From Augochlora pura (lineage: Eukaryota > Arthropoda > Insecta > Hymenoptera > Halictidae): a DNA stretch of 64,000 nucleotides. The stretch is taken from assembly GCF_028453695.1 (NCBI RefSeq), contig NC_135775.1:3224001-3288000 (forward strand), written 5' to 3'. The notes below the pieces were generated by a model. The model saw only the letters and a program-made list of their open reading frames with translations. It was not told where the DNA came from and searched no databases. The first letter of the stretch is position 1. The number at the start of each line of letters is the position of its first letter. The position numbers were made by a program, and so were the translations under genes. Of the stretch, positions 26,889 through 38,938 are shown piece by piece.

Positions 26889-27357
26889 ACGCACGATACT
26901 ATACTATACTAGGTCATCTGCCTGCTATCCTTGCACTGTACAGCGTACGATGTTTTGAAGGCAGGTCATTTCACCCGCCGCGCGATAAAAACACCGTAGC
27001 CCATGAAATATCGGCGGGTTTAGTGTTAATCCTCTCAAACATCTGCTAAATCAATCGTAAACCCCGGAGTCGTAAAATCTCTGAAAGCGTCTTCAGAAAC
27101 GCTTTCCCTTGTAACGTCTTGAAATCGACCGAAAGAGATCAATTCCTGCGAAGTCCACGAGGAATCTGTGTTTGCGCGAAGATCTGCAGTCATTTTAGGC
27201 TTTAACACTGTTTTCCGTATTACATAAGCATACTTTTATTACGTTTTGTGATCGAAGACGTTTACTTTAGCGTTTCGTCGACGAAAGGTCGTATCTCGAA
27301 GATTGCAGATGCTCAGAGCTGCGGCGGCCATCTTTGCAGTGTAATCGACTCGGTTAA

Positions 27358-27580
27358 CCCTTTGCACTATGATTTATTTTTTACTGCGTTGATTTGTACT
27401 TATTTATTATTATTATTATTATTGTCTTAGTACTTATTTATTATTTATTATTATTGTATTTAATATTTTCTTTAATAGAACCAGATAATTTTTATTTCTT
27501 GTTTTATGTTTATTTATTTTCCTTTCTAGATTTAACAAAAGAATTCAATTTAATTTCGACTTAGAAGAAATTATAGCGCA
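27358..27580. mobile_element. TTAA-type MITE, about 223 bp, GCACTAT-ATTT ends
   Basis: Left flank TTAA (27354-27357), left end CCCTTTGCACTATGATTT. Right end, inverted, TGCGCTATAATTT next to TTAA (27581-27584), apparently lacking the outer CCCTT. Internal sequence aligns with 32547-32771 (CTGCGTTGAT then ACTTATTT). Confidence 0.55.
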
Positions 27581-27652
27581 TTAATATAATATCATCTTAT
27601 TATTACAGCGCAATGGTATATCAAACTTCTCGTACGCGTTTTCTGGTTCCTG

Positions 27653-27660
27653 TGACGTCA
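27653..27660. promoter_or_regulatory. Single CRE palindrome TGACGTCA
   Basis: Perfect CREB/ATF consensus in unique sequence between two short mobile elements. One 8-bp match has little weight on its own. Confidence 0.15.
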
Positions 27661-27814
27661 CCGATGCACATGCACGTTATCCATCGCTGATGCAGCTTCG
27701 TTTCGTATCTCTCAATGTCGCGTAATATTTTTAGACCGCGAACAAAAGTCTAGCGCTGCTTAGTCAGAGCCAGTCTTCCGGAAATCCGAATTATCTGCAG
27801 ACAGCAAATATTAA

Positions 27815-28025
27815 CCCTTTGCGCTCGAAGCTGTTTTAATTGTAAATGTAAAATAATCCTTCTGGCTTACAGTATTTTACGTGACAAAGTGCATATTATT
27901 TTTGTGACTCGCGCCAATGGTTCCACTTTTAACAATATTTCAAACTTTGTTAGTATAAAAATTATTATGAGAGACGATGGAATAATTTCAGTGGTGTTTC
28001 AGAGTCGTCATTCGTGTGCAGAGGG
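27815..28025. mobile_element. TTAA-type MITE, 211 bp, single-unit relative of the 20670 element
   Basis: TTAA on both sides (27811-27814, 28026-28029). Ends CCCTTTGCGCTCGAAG and, inverted, CCCTCTGCACACGAATGACG. Inside is one copy of the unit (GTGACAAAGTGCATATT, later CAAACTTTGTTAGTATAAAA) present three times in the 20670-21181 element. Confidence 0.75.
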
Positions 28026-28984
28026 TTAATATTGCAAAACCAGCTATCCGTTTTATTCCGTAATAAAACAGAGGAATGATATTAACGTCAAACAGCGATT
28101 AAACGATCCGAGTGATGATCATCACGGTCGATGATTTTATGTTCGATAAATATACACGTCTATCAAAAATAGTGTCGGCTCGGTTCGACGCTATCGTAGA
28201 GATGTAAACAGAAAACGAGAGCGTTCGGCCAATCCTTTTAAACCGCGCGAGACAATGTAAATGTTATTATGGTTATTGCAGGTTTCCTTCTCTTTTTTTT
28301 ACAATTTTACGTATCATCGCCGCAGATATCGTATCGCGCTAATTGTTCGCCGGTTCGTATCGCGTATGGTAAACATTGTAATTGTTCTCATCATTGTCAA
28401 ACAATTGTTCGCATAAATTTGAGATCTGGACGAAGAAAACGGAGAGAAGCAATGCGATTCGATCATTTTATTTAGGACGAAGGATTTAATTTATCGACGA
28501 AGGAAAATTTAAAAAATTTATTCAACATTTATTTTAGTATAGTTTTAAACGTTCGAATTGTTATATTACATTATTATTTTATATTATACAAAGTCAGTGA
28601 GTTTCTTTTACATTAACTGGCTTTGTTTTTAATTATCTTGGAGAAGGGCACTTTCTTACGTTAATTAATTTCACATGTAGTATGTTAATAATAAAATGAA
28701 GTAATATTGGTATTAATTCTTGGTAATGGAGTGATGGAGCACCATAAATTGTTTTATAGCCATCGAAGATAATTTTTAGAGTTTTAGATTTGTAGAATTT
28801 GTTTGCCAGTTCCTCAATGACATATTGCACATAAACTAATCTTAAATTACGTGAACAAAGTTTACGTTTCTAGGTTAGTATTAGGTGTTATCATTTGACG
28901 ATAAAATGTAATCGTTTTAATCTAGCAAAATTGACGGAAATGAACAAACGTTTCTGGCAACAAAAATGTCTTAATTAACGACGC

Positions 28985-29262
28985 GACAAGCAAGAAAGAA
29001 TCGAGTTAATAAATGAATAGCTAGCTGACTAAATAACTAAATAATAAATGACTAAATAACTAAATAATAAATGAATGAATAACTAAACAATTAATTTACT
29101 GAATAACTAAATAACTAACTGACTGAATAACTAAATATATAACCGACTTAATAACTAACTATCTAACTGACTAAATAACTAAATATCTAACCGGCTAAAC
29201 AACTAAGTAACTGATTAACTGACTAGCTGACTATATAAATAAATGAATAAATAACTTACTAA
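28985..29262. repeat. ACTAAATA/ACTGAATA short tandem, about 270 bp
   Basis: Degenerate 8- and 12-bp units such as AATAACTAAATA, GACTAAATAACTA and TAACTGACT. Low-complexity DNA. Confidence 0.85.
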
Positions 29263-29529
29263 CTACTTCCAAGCATAAAAAGTATTAATTTTCTGATACT
29301 GTTACGTATTCCCTGGTAGCAGCTGTCAAATTATGTACGATTAGATATGCATAGTATAATAGCTTGTTCCACAAATTCGCGTCGTTTCCCGGCCCATCTT
29401 TTTTAAGCATCCGCGGACAGACACCTTCCTGGCGATCAATATTTCGGACCGAAATTTCTACAACGTACACGACCTCCCTTCGCGAAGTCAATTAAACATC
29501 AAAATTGCCAACGCATCCACCAAAAGGCA

Positions 29530-29745
29530 CAAATACAATTTTATCCCAGAAAAATACAATTTTATTTTAGAAAAATACAATTTTATCCTAGAAAAATACA
29601 ATTTTATTTTAGAAAAATTCAATTTTATTTTAGAAAAATACAATTTTATTTTAGAAAAATTCAATTCTATTTTAGAAAAATTCAATTTTATTTGAGAAAA
29701 ATACAATTTTATCCTAGAAAAATACAAATTTATTTCAGAAGAAAT
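29530..29745. repeat. 21-bp tandem (AGAAAAATACAATTTTATTTT)
   Basis: About ten copies of a 21-bp unit, AATACAATTTTATTTTAGAA and variants. The period is a multiple of 3, so the complement stays open as a Lys/Leu/Phe/Ser repeat; no independent sign of coding. Confidence 0.9.
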
Positions 29746-30379
29746 CACTATAAATCCCAGCCTCGACAATTGCCGACAAAACCAACCTAAGCGTAACCAA
29801 ACCACCATCCACCATATATCCTCTTGTCACCTGAATCACTCTTCCGAGTCTGGTGCGGTTACGAATCTGCATTTTTCAGCGCAAATCTCCGCCGAAATCT
29901 TGTCGGAACACCGAAGACAATGGAAAATTTCGAAAAAAACCCTGATCGGGAATGTCCGATGAGACTGGTTCCCGGCAATCGATGATTCCGTCGTTTTCCG
30001 ATGATCGCCGGCGCCGCGGCCGATTTAATTAAGTTGTTTGATAGCCATTAAGCTGTCAGAGATGCGCTCTCGCACGCGAAAGACAATAGGCAAGGATCCT
30101 GGTCGAAGCGTGGAGAGAGAGAGAGGGGGGGAGGGGATAGAGGACCCGAGGGTCATCGCGGAAATTACGCGCGCGGCGTCGACGACGGGTCCGGTCTTCT
30201 CACCTTGGTCCCGGCCGGCGCGATGACGATCTCGCCGTGAATCGATGGACAGTTGGAGCGATAGACACGATAGGACGGCGGAGTCGTCGAAATCGTCCTG
30301 GCCGATTTCCTCGGGGAGGCGGGCGCGCGGATAGAGCACGGCTATGACGCGGAAAAGGGCAACACGGTGGGAGTCGAAT

Positions 30380-30416
30380 TATAAAAAGACGTACGACGGT
30401 GAGAGGCTTTACAGTT
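30380..30416 (+). promoter_or_regulatory. Candidate TATA plus initiator core promoter
   Basis: TATAAAAAG begins at 30380, and an initiator-like ACAGTT places a start A at 30413. The 33-nt spacing is close to the arthropod norm of about 30. It lies at the head of a CpG-rich, ATG-free block that ends in a strong splice donor, which is what a promoter and 5' UTR exon should look like. Assignment to the GMC gene 5.6 kb downstream is inference; 5' RNA ends would settle it. Confidence 0.45.
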
Positions 30417-30648
30417 ACAAGTCGCGCGCTCGTTGGCTGCGAGGTTGTGCCTCGGCTGCGATCACCTGCCCTATCACGCGCTCATATTCGGTGTTTATCT
30501 CGTGCGCCCATCCGCGCGCACAACACTGCGGGGATAGCGTGCGGACACAGCCTCTCCGCACACCGAGACTCGGAACGATCATCGAGCGGGCCACACGCGT
30601 GTTCTCTAGTCAATCCGGCCGATCGGTGAACCGGTCATAGATTTTCAG
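30413..30648 (+). other. Candidate noncoding first exon (5' UTR) of the GMC gene
   Basis: About 236 nt between the proposed start site and the donor CAG|GTAAAGTG at 30649. By eye there is no ATG in the + direction across the whole block, fitting a leader exon. A partner acceptor (pyrimidine tract then CCGCCAG) ends at 36009, one base before the start codon. A weaker alternative donor, CGGTGAAC, sits at about 30625. The link to the downstream gene is inferred from order and compatible splice sites only. Confidence 0.4.
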
Positions 30649-30667
30649 GTAAAGTGAACGCGCGCCC

Positions 30668-30691
30668 GTCGTCGTCGTCGTCGTCGTCGTT
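30668..30691. repeat. (GTC)8 microsatellite
   Basis: Eight uninterrupted GTC units starting 20 bp after the proposed first-exon donor. Confidence 0.95.
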
Positions 30692-32546
30692 ACGCAATCC
30701 GGACAACAAGTGATCGCGGGATTCTAATAGCGAACGTTTTCGCGCGGCGAACGCCGATTTGCGCGAAGTGTGTCTTGTGATCTCCTGTGATCGTTTCCCC
30801 ACGTTGACACCGCGCGTGGTCCCAGGCCACGAAAACCCCCCTAATCATCGACCCGATGGAAACTGTAATTAACGCTGTCACCGTGACACCGTAAATACCT
30901 GTTCTGTTTTTTTTTTTCTGTAACGGTGCTCGATATTTCGTTTCCGGCGCGACAGTAGATGTTGTAATTATATTTTACGAGGGGTTAGATTACGCGAGAC
31001 CGGGAATCCGTTCCGCTCGTCAGCAACGGGTAATGTTTAAATTTTATTTACACGGCGAACGAATCATTTTGACACGTTGAAAATCAATAGTTGCTGAACG
31101 AGGGATTTCTGCCGTGCGGATGTTGCAGTTTGCTCGCGTTTTTAACGGTGGCCGAGTATTCAGTTACAATTTGGATTTTTGCTCGCGAACTCGATCGGAT
31201 GTTTTAGTAGTGGGTTTATGGGTAAGCCTGTTTCTTGATCGCTGCGCGGCGATTATTGTTGTTGATGGTGTGAACAGGTAGAGTGGTTAGGTGTGTAGTA
31301 TAAGGTAGCAGAAGCGTTGGTGCGTTGGTGATAACTTTTTTGAGCTTTTTTGAGAGAAAATTGTCTTTGATTAGGGCAGTCAGTCTTTACTTTATTTTAT
31401 CTTGCATAAAGATATGAAGTTTAGTAATAAATTAATAATATAGTTATGTTACTTTTAGGTTATTATCGTGATCTAATGAAACAGTTTATTTCTAGTTAAT
31501 TTCCACTCTTTATAGTCGGCTCTGAAATTATTTATTTTGCACAAAAATCTACAGTATAATAATAATTTAATAATACAATTACGCTATTTTCACTTTATTA
31601 TCATAATTAAAAAGACAATTTTTTTTAACTTAATGTCTGTTTTTACAATCGTCAGGGACTATTTTTATTTTGCACGAAGATTTACAATTCAGTAATAATA
31701 AATTTGGATCAGATGTAGTATTAAAACAATTAATAATAATAAAAATAGTTCAGTGGTGATTGTTATTAAAATTCTACCGCGAAGAATAGTCTATCACGCG
31801 ATTAAATTAACAATACCTTAGAATCGAAATTAAAAGAAAAATATGTAAGACAATTAACTGATATCCCAATTAGTTAATCAATTATCTTAAATGCGTTTAA
31901 CCATAAAATCGCCGAGCACTAAAACTGATAGCCTTAATTGCTGCATAAAACTAACAATACTAAAATTATTTAAACGTCCCAACACACTTTTACTATACCA
32001 CATACTAACACTGACAAAATTCAATATTGTTTCCATACAATAAATTGACAAAATAGGAACTAAACAACGCGAAACAAATAATTTACAATTTACAATTCCA
32101 ATAATTGCAAGGTACAATTTTAGCACAAGGACAATAAATAAGAAAATAAATAACAATAGGAACGTCACCACCAAGTTCATCTGGACCCCGCGCGATTTCC
32201 AACACAAAGCGCGCGCGGGTTAAGAAAACCGTTGAAATTCATCTCCCGCGGGGGAAACGTCCGTGAGTTCAGCAATTTTCAAATGAGAAACGTGTAGTCG
32301 GTCATTTTAACCGGCGCGGTAGTTCTAGTGTAAAGTGCCCCGTAAAGTTTTATAGGCCTCCGTCATTGTGCTACCAACGTGCTTTTCGAATATCGGATAT
32401 CGCGTGCTCTATTGGAACAAGTTAACGTTCCGAGGCGCCCCGTAATCCTACGCAGCCATAGATAAGCGGCCGCACCGTCGTACCTCGATTGTCCGTGCTC
32501 TTTGGGACCCTCCCGAACCCGGTTCGTCCGTGGTCCGACGAATTAA

Positions 32547-32771
32547 CCCTTTGCGCTACGCCTAACTCTGCGTTGATCAGCACTTATTTGTTTTTAATAC
32601 TTTTCCTAGCACTTATTTGTTCTTAATATTTTTGCTAGTAATATTTTTCTATTAATATTTATATTTTTTAATATTTTTCCAAAAAAAGCAAACAATTTTT
32701 GTTTCTTCTATTATTTTTATTTATTTTAGTTTCTGGAGTTTGATTACAGAAGAATCAAATTTGACTTCGAT
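32547..32771. mobile_element. TTAA-type MITE, right end truncated or fused
   Basis: TTAA at 32543-32546, left end CCCTTTGCGCTACG. Internal CTGCGTTGATCAGCACTTAT matches the 27358 element. Its right side runs straight into TTAA (32772-32775), which begins the next element, so two elements share one junction. Confidence 0.5.
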
Positions 32772-32775
32772 TTAA

Positions 32776-33072
32776 CCCTTCGGTGACAGGTATCCTTCCA
32801 CGGGTGTCGCGTCACCCTCATCTAGGTGACGCTCTTCCTATAGTTCATTTGATTTATTTAACTTAAATTTTAACTTTAACTTTATTTATTTAACATATAA
32901 AAGTCTCGAAACATTTTACAGCCATTAAAATTCACGAACATAATTTAATTTCACCAGAATTACAATTTAAACATCAAACTGTAACAAAATTCTACACATA
33001 ACGAATATAATCGTCATGACACAAAATTCTGCCACATGACGTATATACTCGTCGAATACGCACTTAAACTGT
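32776..33072. mobile_element. TTAA-flanked repeat, 297 bp, inverted copy of the 42556 element
   Basis: TTAA at 32772-32775 and 33073-33076. The core shares long near-identical stretches with the complement of 42556-42830, for example CATAATTTAATTT, GAATTACAATTTAAACAT, and GACACAAAATTCTGCCACAT. Left end CCCTTCGGTGAC. Confidence 0.65.
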
Positions 33073-33076
33073 TTAA

Positions 33077-34434
33077 CCGCGAAAGACGCGACTGTATCTC
33101 GATTATCCGAACGGTGATCGCCGTTTCGCGTTTTTCGCTAAAAAAGAAAAATCATCTTCCCCATAAAACCTAGTCGGCAATGTCGAAGGGGGGTGGGACG
33201 AGAGGTAACGGGGGTGGTATCGATGAAATCTCTAAAAGGTCATGGAACAATGCTCCATCGCCTGTTGGTCCGTCGACGATCGAAACAAAGCGGTTCCGTT
33301 CCCGAAATTCCCAACATTTTTTCCAACGATGTCCGCGAAAAAGCGCCGCCGCGGAATCCTTGCGGCGGCGTGCGCGCGCGCGCTCCGAGAACCGGCAAAC
33401 AATGAAATATTACTAAATCGTGATTAACGTCGCGCTTCGACTGCCGGCGCGGGCCGAGCCGTCGGATGATAAAGCGATCGCTGGATTTTCGAACTGTCGG
33501 CGTCCTACACGTCGCCGACGTAAACGCGAAAACGCGACGAGTTCATAATTAACGTTCTCCGACCCCGCAAGCGCGCGCGCGCGCGAGCTAGCACACACTT
33601 TTTCCAGGCTCGTTCCTTCAAATATTAATTCGCGCGGAATAGAGAGAAAGAAAGAGAGAGAGAAAGAGAGAGAGAGGGAGAGGCGCACACGCGCGCCACG
33701 GGAAAAGCGGCCGCGTTAATTAGAGGTAAATTAATTAACACGGCCGGTTAGTTGGATGCGCATTAATTCGCTCGGCTTCCTAATTAATGCGAATATTTAT
33801 TTCGGTGTGATTTTAATGCGGCCGGCTGGTTTACGTAAAACCCGGCGAGCGAGGGTTTTAGAACGCGGATGAAAATTAGAATCGACGGCTGTTGCCGCGT
33901 GCCCGAGCCTCGGAAATACACAAAGATCGGGGAACGCGAGCGGTTTCTTTTTCTTCCTTTTTTCTTTTTTTCCTTTCCGCGAGAAAGTCGAAGGCAAGGA
34001 TCCGTGCCACGCGGACGCGCGCACGCGATCCCGGCCCGGTTGGTGGTACGGCCCTGACTCGGATCGTACGGCGAACGGATATGGACATTAGCGGAACGGC
34101 AAAAACCGGGGACCGAGCGGAATAGCGAATAGATTTGCGCGGAGCGATCGCCACCGGGGAAATGATACGACGACGGTTCGCGCGAGTCGTTAGCCGATCT
34201 CTGCGGCCACGCAATGCTCCCTCGTGGCACGGCGTTCTCCCCTACGGCCACCACCCTGCGGCCAATCTCGCCGATCCGGCCCGCCTTTTGACCGATTTCC
34301 GTCGCTTCGTGGCGTCGTCGCGTCTCGCGAAAAATGTCCGCTCTTCGGTCGAATTCCGAAACGTTAATTTCTGTTCAATTTCTCAAGCCATCGATAAATA
34401 TTTGTAGACTCCTTATAAAATGGTGGACACCCAA
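33077..34434. other. CpG-rich block in intron 1
   Basis: Dense CpG at 33280-34400, a (CG)n run near 33570-33585 and a GA tract at about 33641-33682. Overlapping open frames on both strands have no motif. Confidence 0.45.
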
Positions 34435-34640
34435 AATTACATCTCTAAGATCGAATATAACAATTCGAAGTTATTTTTTACAGACGATAGAAGGGTTAGT
34501 TCGTCATTCGTAAGAAATGCTCGCAGACACCTTTTAAAACAGAATTACTTCTCTAAGATCGAATATAACAATTCGAAGTTATTTTTTACAGACGAAGTAT
34601 TTTTACATAGAAGGGTTACATCGTCGGTCAATTCGTAAAA
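34435..34640. repeat. Tandem duplication, period 108 bp
   Basis: AATTAC.TCTCTAAGATCGAATATAACAATTCGAAG occurs at 34435 and 34543, followed in both by TTATTTTTTACAGACGA and later by TAGAAGGGTTA and AATTCGTAA-type sequence. Confidence 0.88.
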
Positions 34641-35083
34641 AATGCTGGCATAAATTAGAGCTCGTAGCGCGAAAGAAAAATTAATAGGTCGTATTGTTCG
34701 ATTTCTTTATCTGTGGCGCACAGTTAAAAGTGGAACAATTTTTTAAGTGTTGCCAAGTTATAAATATGCATATGGAGCGCACGCGATGGTTTGCGGATTG
34801 CGTCACGGTGACGTGTGGCAAATTTTTTAATTTACGATTATTGAAACTGTGGGGCACGATTATGGATAATTCGCTCGATATGTTTGTTTCGGTGATTGTA
34901 TCTTATGGTAATTGGATTTCGCACTTGTAATATAATTAAATAAATAAAAGAAATAATAGCGTACCTATTAGAGAAATTTATGGTTGTTGCTATATTATTT
35001 TTAATTTATTAAAGTACTTGAGATGGGAAATTAATTTTTGTTTAGCTTTATTTTTATCTAGTTAGAAAATAATTGTTATTTAA

Positions 35084-35320
35084 TCATTTGGCTGCGTCGA
35101 TATGTTTAGAAGATAAATTCTGCTACGCGTTTTATTGATTATACTGTGTATAATATTTTTGACAATTGTTTTAAAAAAATATACTAAACCGTGCAAAATT
35201 TGTGACTATGTATCGCTGTAAGTATTTTGACAAACATCGTAGGAGAAGTATATTTATTATTAAATGTAAAATTGCCATTTCCTTATGACGTGGGTATATA
35301 TGTCGTACGCAGCTAACAGG
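35084..35320. mobile_element. TTAA-type MITE, 237 bp, GCTGCG ends
   Basis: TTAA at 35080-35083 and 35321-35324. Left end TCATTTGGCTGCGTCGATAT; right end, inverted, CCTGTTAGCTGCGTACGACATA. The ends share a TT.GCTGCGT.CGA.AT core. No coding capacity. Confidence 0.65.
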
Positions 35321-35337
35321 TTAAATTATGTTCTAGT

Positions 35338-35430
35338 TTAAATGTCATTTAAATGGTAATATACTAAAAATGTCATTTAAATCGTATCATAATATAAATG
35401 TCATTTAAATAATATCATAATATAAATCAC
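35338..35430. repeat. About 30-bp tandem with ATGTCATTTAAAT
   Basis: Three to four copies of AATGTCATTTAAAT separated by ATATCATAATAT-like spacers, immediately after the TTAA element. Confidence 0.8.
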
Positions 35431-36010
35431 ATTTTTACGAAGCAATCAGGTGCTCCAACATTAAAAAACCAACCAGTAAAAATCGACTATTCACACCAAC
35501 ACCTCAAAATTCAACTCAATAAATCCAATCAAAAATAAGTTATTTATTTATAAAAATCATCGCAGTATTCGCAACACTCTATACATTCGATCGCAACAGT
35601 GCTTCTCCAAAATCGTCATTACCCTTTCGATCGTTCCCACCAGAAACCTCTAACAATGTGATCGGTTAGTTAGAAAAAGGGGGTGAGCAACTTCGTCCGT
35701 TCGACGGCGCGAAACGTGTTTCGATGTGCTCCGAAGGTAAACGGAAGAAAACTGCAATCAAAAGTGCATTTCCACGCGAACCCGGGGGCTGCGGCCTTTT
35801 AAACTTTCGGGCCAGGGGGGGGCCGCAGAGATTGGGAAAACGTGAGCCGCGCGCGCGTCGAGCGGCGCTCGCGTGACGCCGTTGTCTCCGCATCGGATCG
35901 GACGGCCAATTAAGCCGTCCCTCCCTCCCCAGCCCCTCGCGCGTTATTCGAACGTCGACGCCCGCGGAACGACACCGCCGAATAATTGCTGTGTTTTCTC
36001 GGCCGCCAGG

Positions 36011-36230
36011 ATGTCGACGACGCTGTACAACGTGACCGCCCAGCCGTCGTGCCCGTACACCCCTTACCTGGGGCCCAGTCTCGCCAACACCTGTCCCGGC
36101 CCGCAGTTCCTGACTTTCATGACCCTGTTGGACACCTTCGTACGCGACAAGGACGAGATCTCGCAGATCTGCGAACGGGTCAGGCCTGTCCAGCCGCCTG
36201 AGCCTGTCTACGACTTTATCGTCATCGGCG
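36011..36230 (+). CDS. Gld-like: Coding exon 1 of the GMC gene: leader and first FAD-binding strand (residues 1-73, part of 74)
   Basis: The ATG at 36011 has A at -3 and follows an acceptor ending at 36009. It encodes the N-terminal leader (PSLANTC, FMTLLDTFVRDKDE) typical of Gld-type insect GMC proteins and enters the Rossmann fold at YDFIVIG. The donor GCG|GTGAGT at 36231 splits a glycine codon after its first base (phase 1). The open frame extends upstream of this ATG, but that part lacks family similarity and crosses the acceptor, so this ATG is preferred. Confidence 0.93.
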
Positions 36231-38894
36231 GTGAGTAATTATTTAATAATTTGATAGATACTTTATACTAATAATTTAATAATTGATAGATACTTTATAC
36301 TAGTAATTTAATAATTGATAGATACTTTATACTAATACTTTAATAATTGATAGATACTTTATACTAGTAATTTAATAATTGATTAATACTTTATACTAAT
36401 AATTTAATAATTATACGGCGGACTAATCTGCAATAATTGATAGATAATTTATACTAATAATTTAATAATTATACAGTGGACTAATCTGTAAGGAACGAAT
36501 GATTTATAGAACAGTTATTTTTATTAAATCAAAATGCTGCAATAAATGCGAGGAAATATAATCGAAATTGTTGACTTGCTTTCTGTTTTTAATCATTTTT
36601 AAATTCGTAACTTCTTCTTTAAATATACACGAATGTATAGTATTTAAAATTGAAATGAAATAAATTTAATTTACAGTATTTATTTTTACATGTAAATACA
36701 TATATTTATATTGTCGAATATTATTACCAAAAATACAGCACAGTGATTAAAATAATCTCACAGAGCCTAGAATTTTAATAAATGAAATAAAAATGAAAAT
36801 ATATCAGAACGTGAAAAAATTCTAAGAATTGAATTTATTAAACTTCAGTTTTATATATATTTCAATCAATTCCATATAAATACATACAATAATTTTTCTG
36901 CATCCACCCCTGAGTTGAAAACATTTCTCAAAATTAATAAAAATAACGAAGAAATTCAGAATTGAAATCTCACACTATACATATCTGTATCAACGGATCT
37001 GATCTATTGCGAACCGGTGCAATGACGAAAACGATTCAGTTCGATATCCCCGGCCCGTTTCTTTCGTAATTTAGAAATTCATTTTCCATTCCGCGGATAA
37101 TTCCGTCGATTTCGCAATACGAAACAAAATAACGCTAGGCACAAAAGTGCTCTCCGTCCGCGTTACGTTCGCGCCGTGCCACCGTCGCCCCGATGACAAG
37201 CTGAAAATGATAAATGTAAAACGATTCCGCGAAAACTAGACTGGTATAGGAAAGTCTCGTTAGAATCGGTGATTGATACTCGAACGGCGTTTCCCGCTTG
37301 AACACTTTCACATTGAAAATCACCGGGGCCCCCTGTTTGACACATCGACCGCCGGCGATCCGCAATCTCGAAGATTTCGCGACCATTGAAACGTTTCGAT
37401 CGCCGCCGATTCGCGGTACGTGTCATTTCGACACGATTTTAATTTACAATAATTAATGAAGACAATATTTAACGGATGCAATTATAAATGGTTGATGGGG
37501 ATAACCATTCAATAGCGGTACAATATTAATTATCAGTTGTTTCGTCAAATCGACGATCGTCGATTACATTCGTCAATCGATCAACACCGTCGACGACTTT
37601 GCAACGACAAATGCCTTTGATCGCGTCCATCAATCATTTAACCAAGACGAAACTTTTAATCGCTCGATACTGGTTTTTACGGAGCGACGCGGAATGGCCG
37701 CTGAAAGTACAATCGAAAAATCGTTACATCGACTATGATTGCAACATTCATATGTTAATTGCTTTATAAAAGACAATATAGTGAAATTGAGAAGATGTGA
37801 GGATAAACCAGCGTGGAAATTAACTTTCCAGCCTGGGAAAATAGTTGAAGTTATATGGACGACGCGGTGACCGACATTTTCTTTTCCCAACGCTGCAACC
37901 AAAGTCAGTCTCGAGACAATTAACCGATTTTACTCGTCGATTTGAAGCGAATTAAAATAAAATAATATAAAGGCGTCGAGTAGAAGATTATTGGTTGCTT
38001 GATGTGAGAATATCGCGAGCATTCAACGAAACATAACGTGACATAACCTAACATTTTCTTTTCTCAACGCTGCAACTAAACTGCGAGCCAGTTTCGGGAC
38101 AATTAACCGGTTTTACTCGTCGATTTAGCGCGAATTAAAATAAAATAATATAATAATAATAATATAAAAATTGGTCGCTTAATGTGAAAATATCGCGAGC
38201 ATTTAGCGAAACATAACCTGACATTTTCTTTTCTCAACGCAGCAACTAAACTGAGAATCGGTCTCGGGACAATTAACCGGTTTTACTCGTCGATTTAGCG
38301 GGAATTAAAATAAAATAATATAAATGCGTCGAGTATTGGTCACAAGACGCGCTAACATCGCGAGTATCCAGCGAAACGTTGATCTAAATGTCGTCGACCG
38401 ACGCAGCCGCGGGGAATTGAATGTTACACGGGACACTTCGATGATTCCGTTTTCAGAGCCGCGTTATTCATCATCCCGCGAAAAAATCTGTCGAGCGTAG
38501 AACAGTGAAAGAGATAGATAGATAGATAGATAGTCAAAGAGAGCAAAAGAGAGAGAGAGAGAGAGAGAGAGCGCCGTAGACCGTTTCGCTCCGCATTCCA
38601 ATCGGCGAATCGCTCGAGCGTTTCGCGTCGCGCCCGCCGTGCAATTTCGCGTGGCCCGCGCGACTTCTCGCGGCCGGTCTCGTTTACCGCCGTCCCCGAA
38701 ATCTAATGACCGGCCCGACAATTATACACCGGCCGATGTAATTCCGGGGGACGTTTAACGAAGCGGCGAGACGCGACCATCGAGATGTCCAAGCAAAACA
38801 GTCGATCGGTTTTAACGAATGTAGTATACTGATGCGCGGCTGATTGCGGTAAAGTAATCAAACATTCAAATTAATCGGCTCCGCGAGATGGTAA

Positions 38895-38938
<44 letters not shown>

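Larger units (their letters stand above)
28030..30379. other. Noncoding flank upstream of the putative promoter
   Basis: AT-rich to about 29300 with the ACTAAATA tandem (28985-29262) and the 21-bp array (29530-29745), then CpG-rich from 29870 into the promoter, with a short GA/G tract near 30113-30138. No coding exon recognised. Confidence 0.5.
30649..36009 (+). other. Proposed intron 1 (5' UTR intron), about 5.4 kb
   Basis: Bounded by GTAAAGTG at 30649 and CCGCCAG ending at 36009. It starts with eight GTC repeats (30668-30691). It holds an AT-rich stretch (31300-32150), three TTAA-flanked short elements (32547-33072 and 35084-35320), a CpG-rich block (33070-34420) with a GA tract near 33640-33680, a 108-bp duplication (34435-34640) and a short ATTTAAAT-rich tandem (35338-35430). 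No coding exon recognised in it. Confidence 0.4.

Noticed and set aside
35873..36010. Upstream in-frame ATG extending the first coding exon
   Set aside because: The extra residues lack similarity to GMC leaders and would cross a good splice acceptor ending at 36009; the ATG at 36011 has A at -3 and fits the family N terminus.
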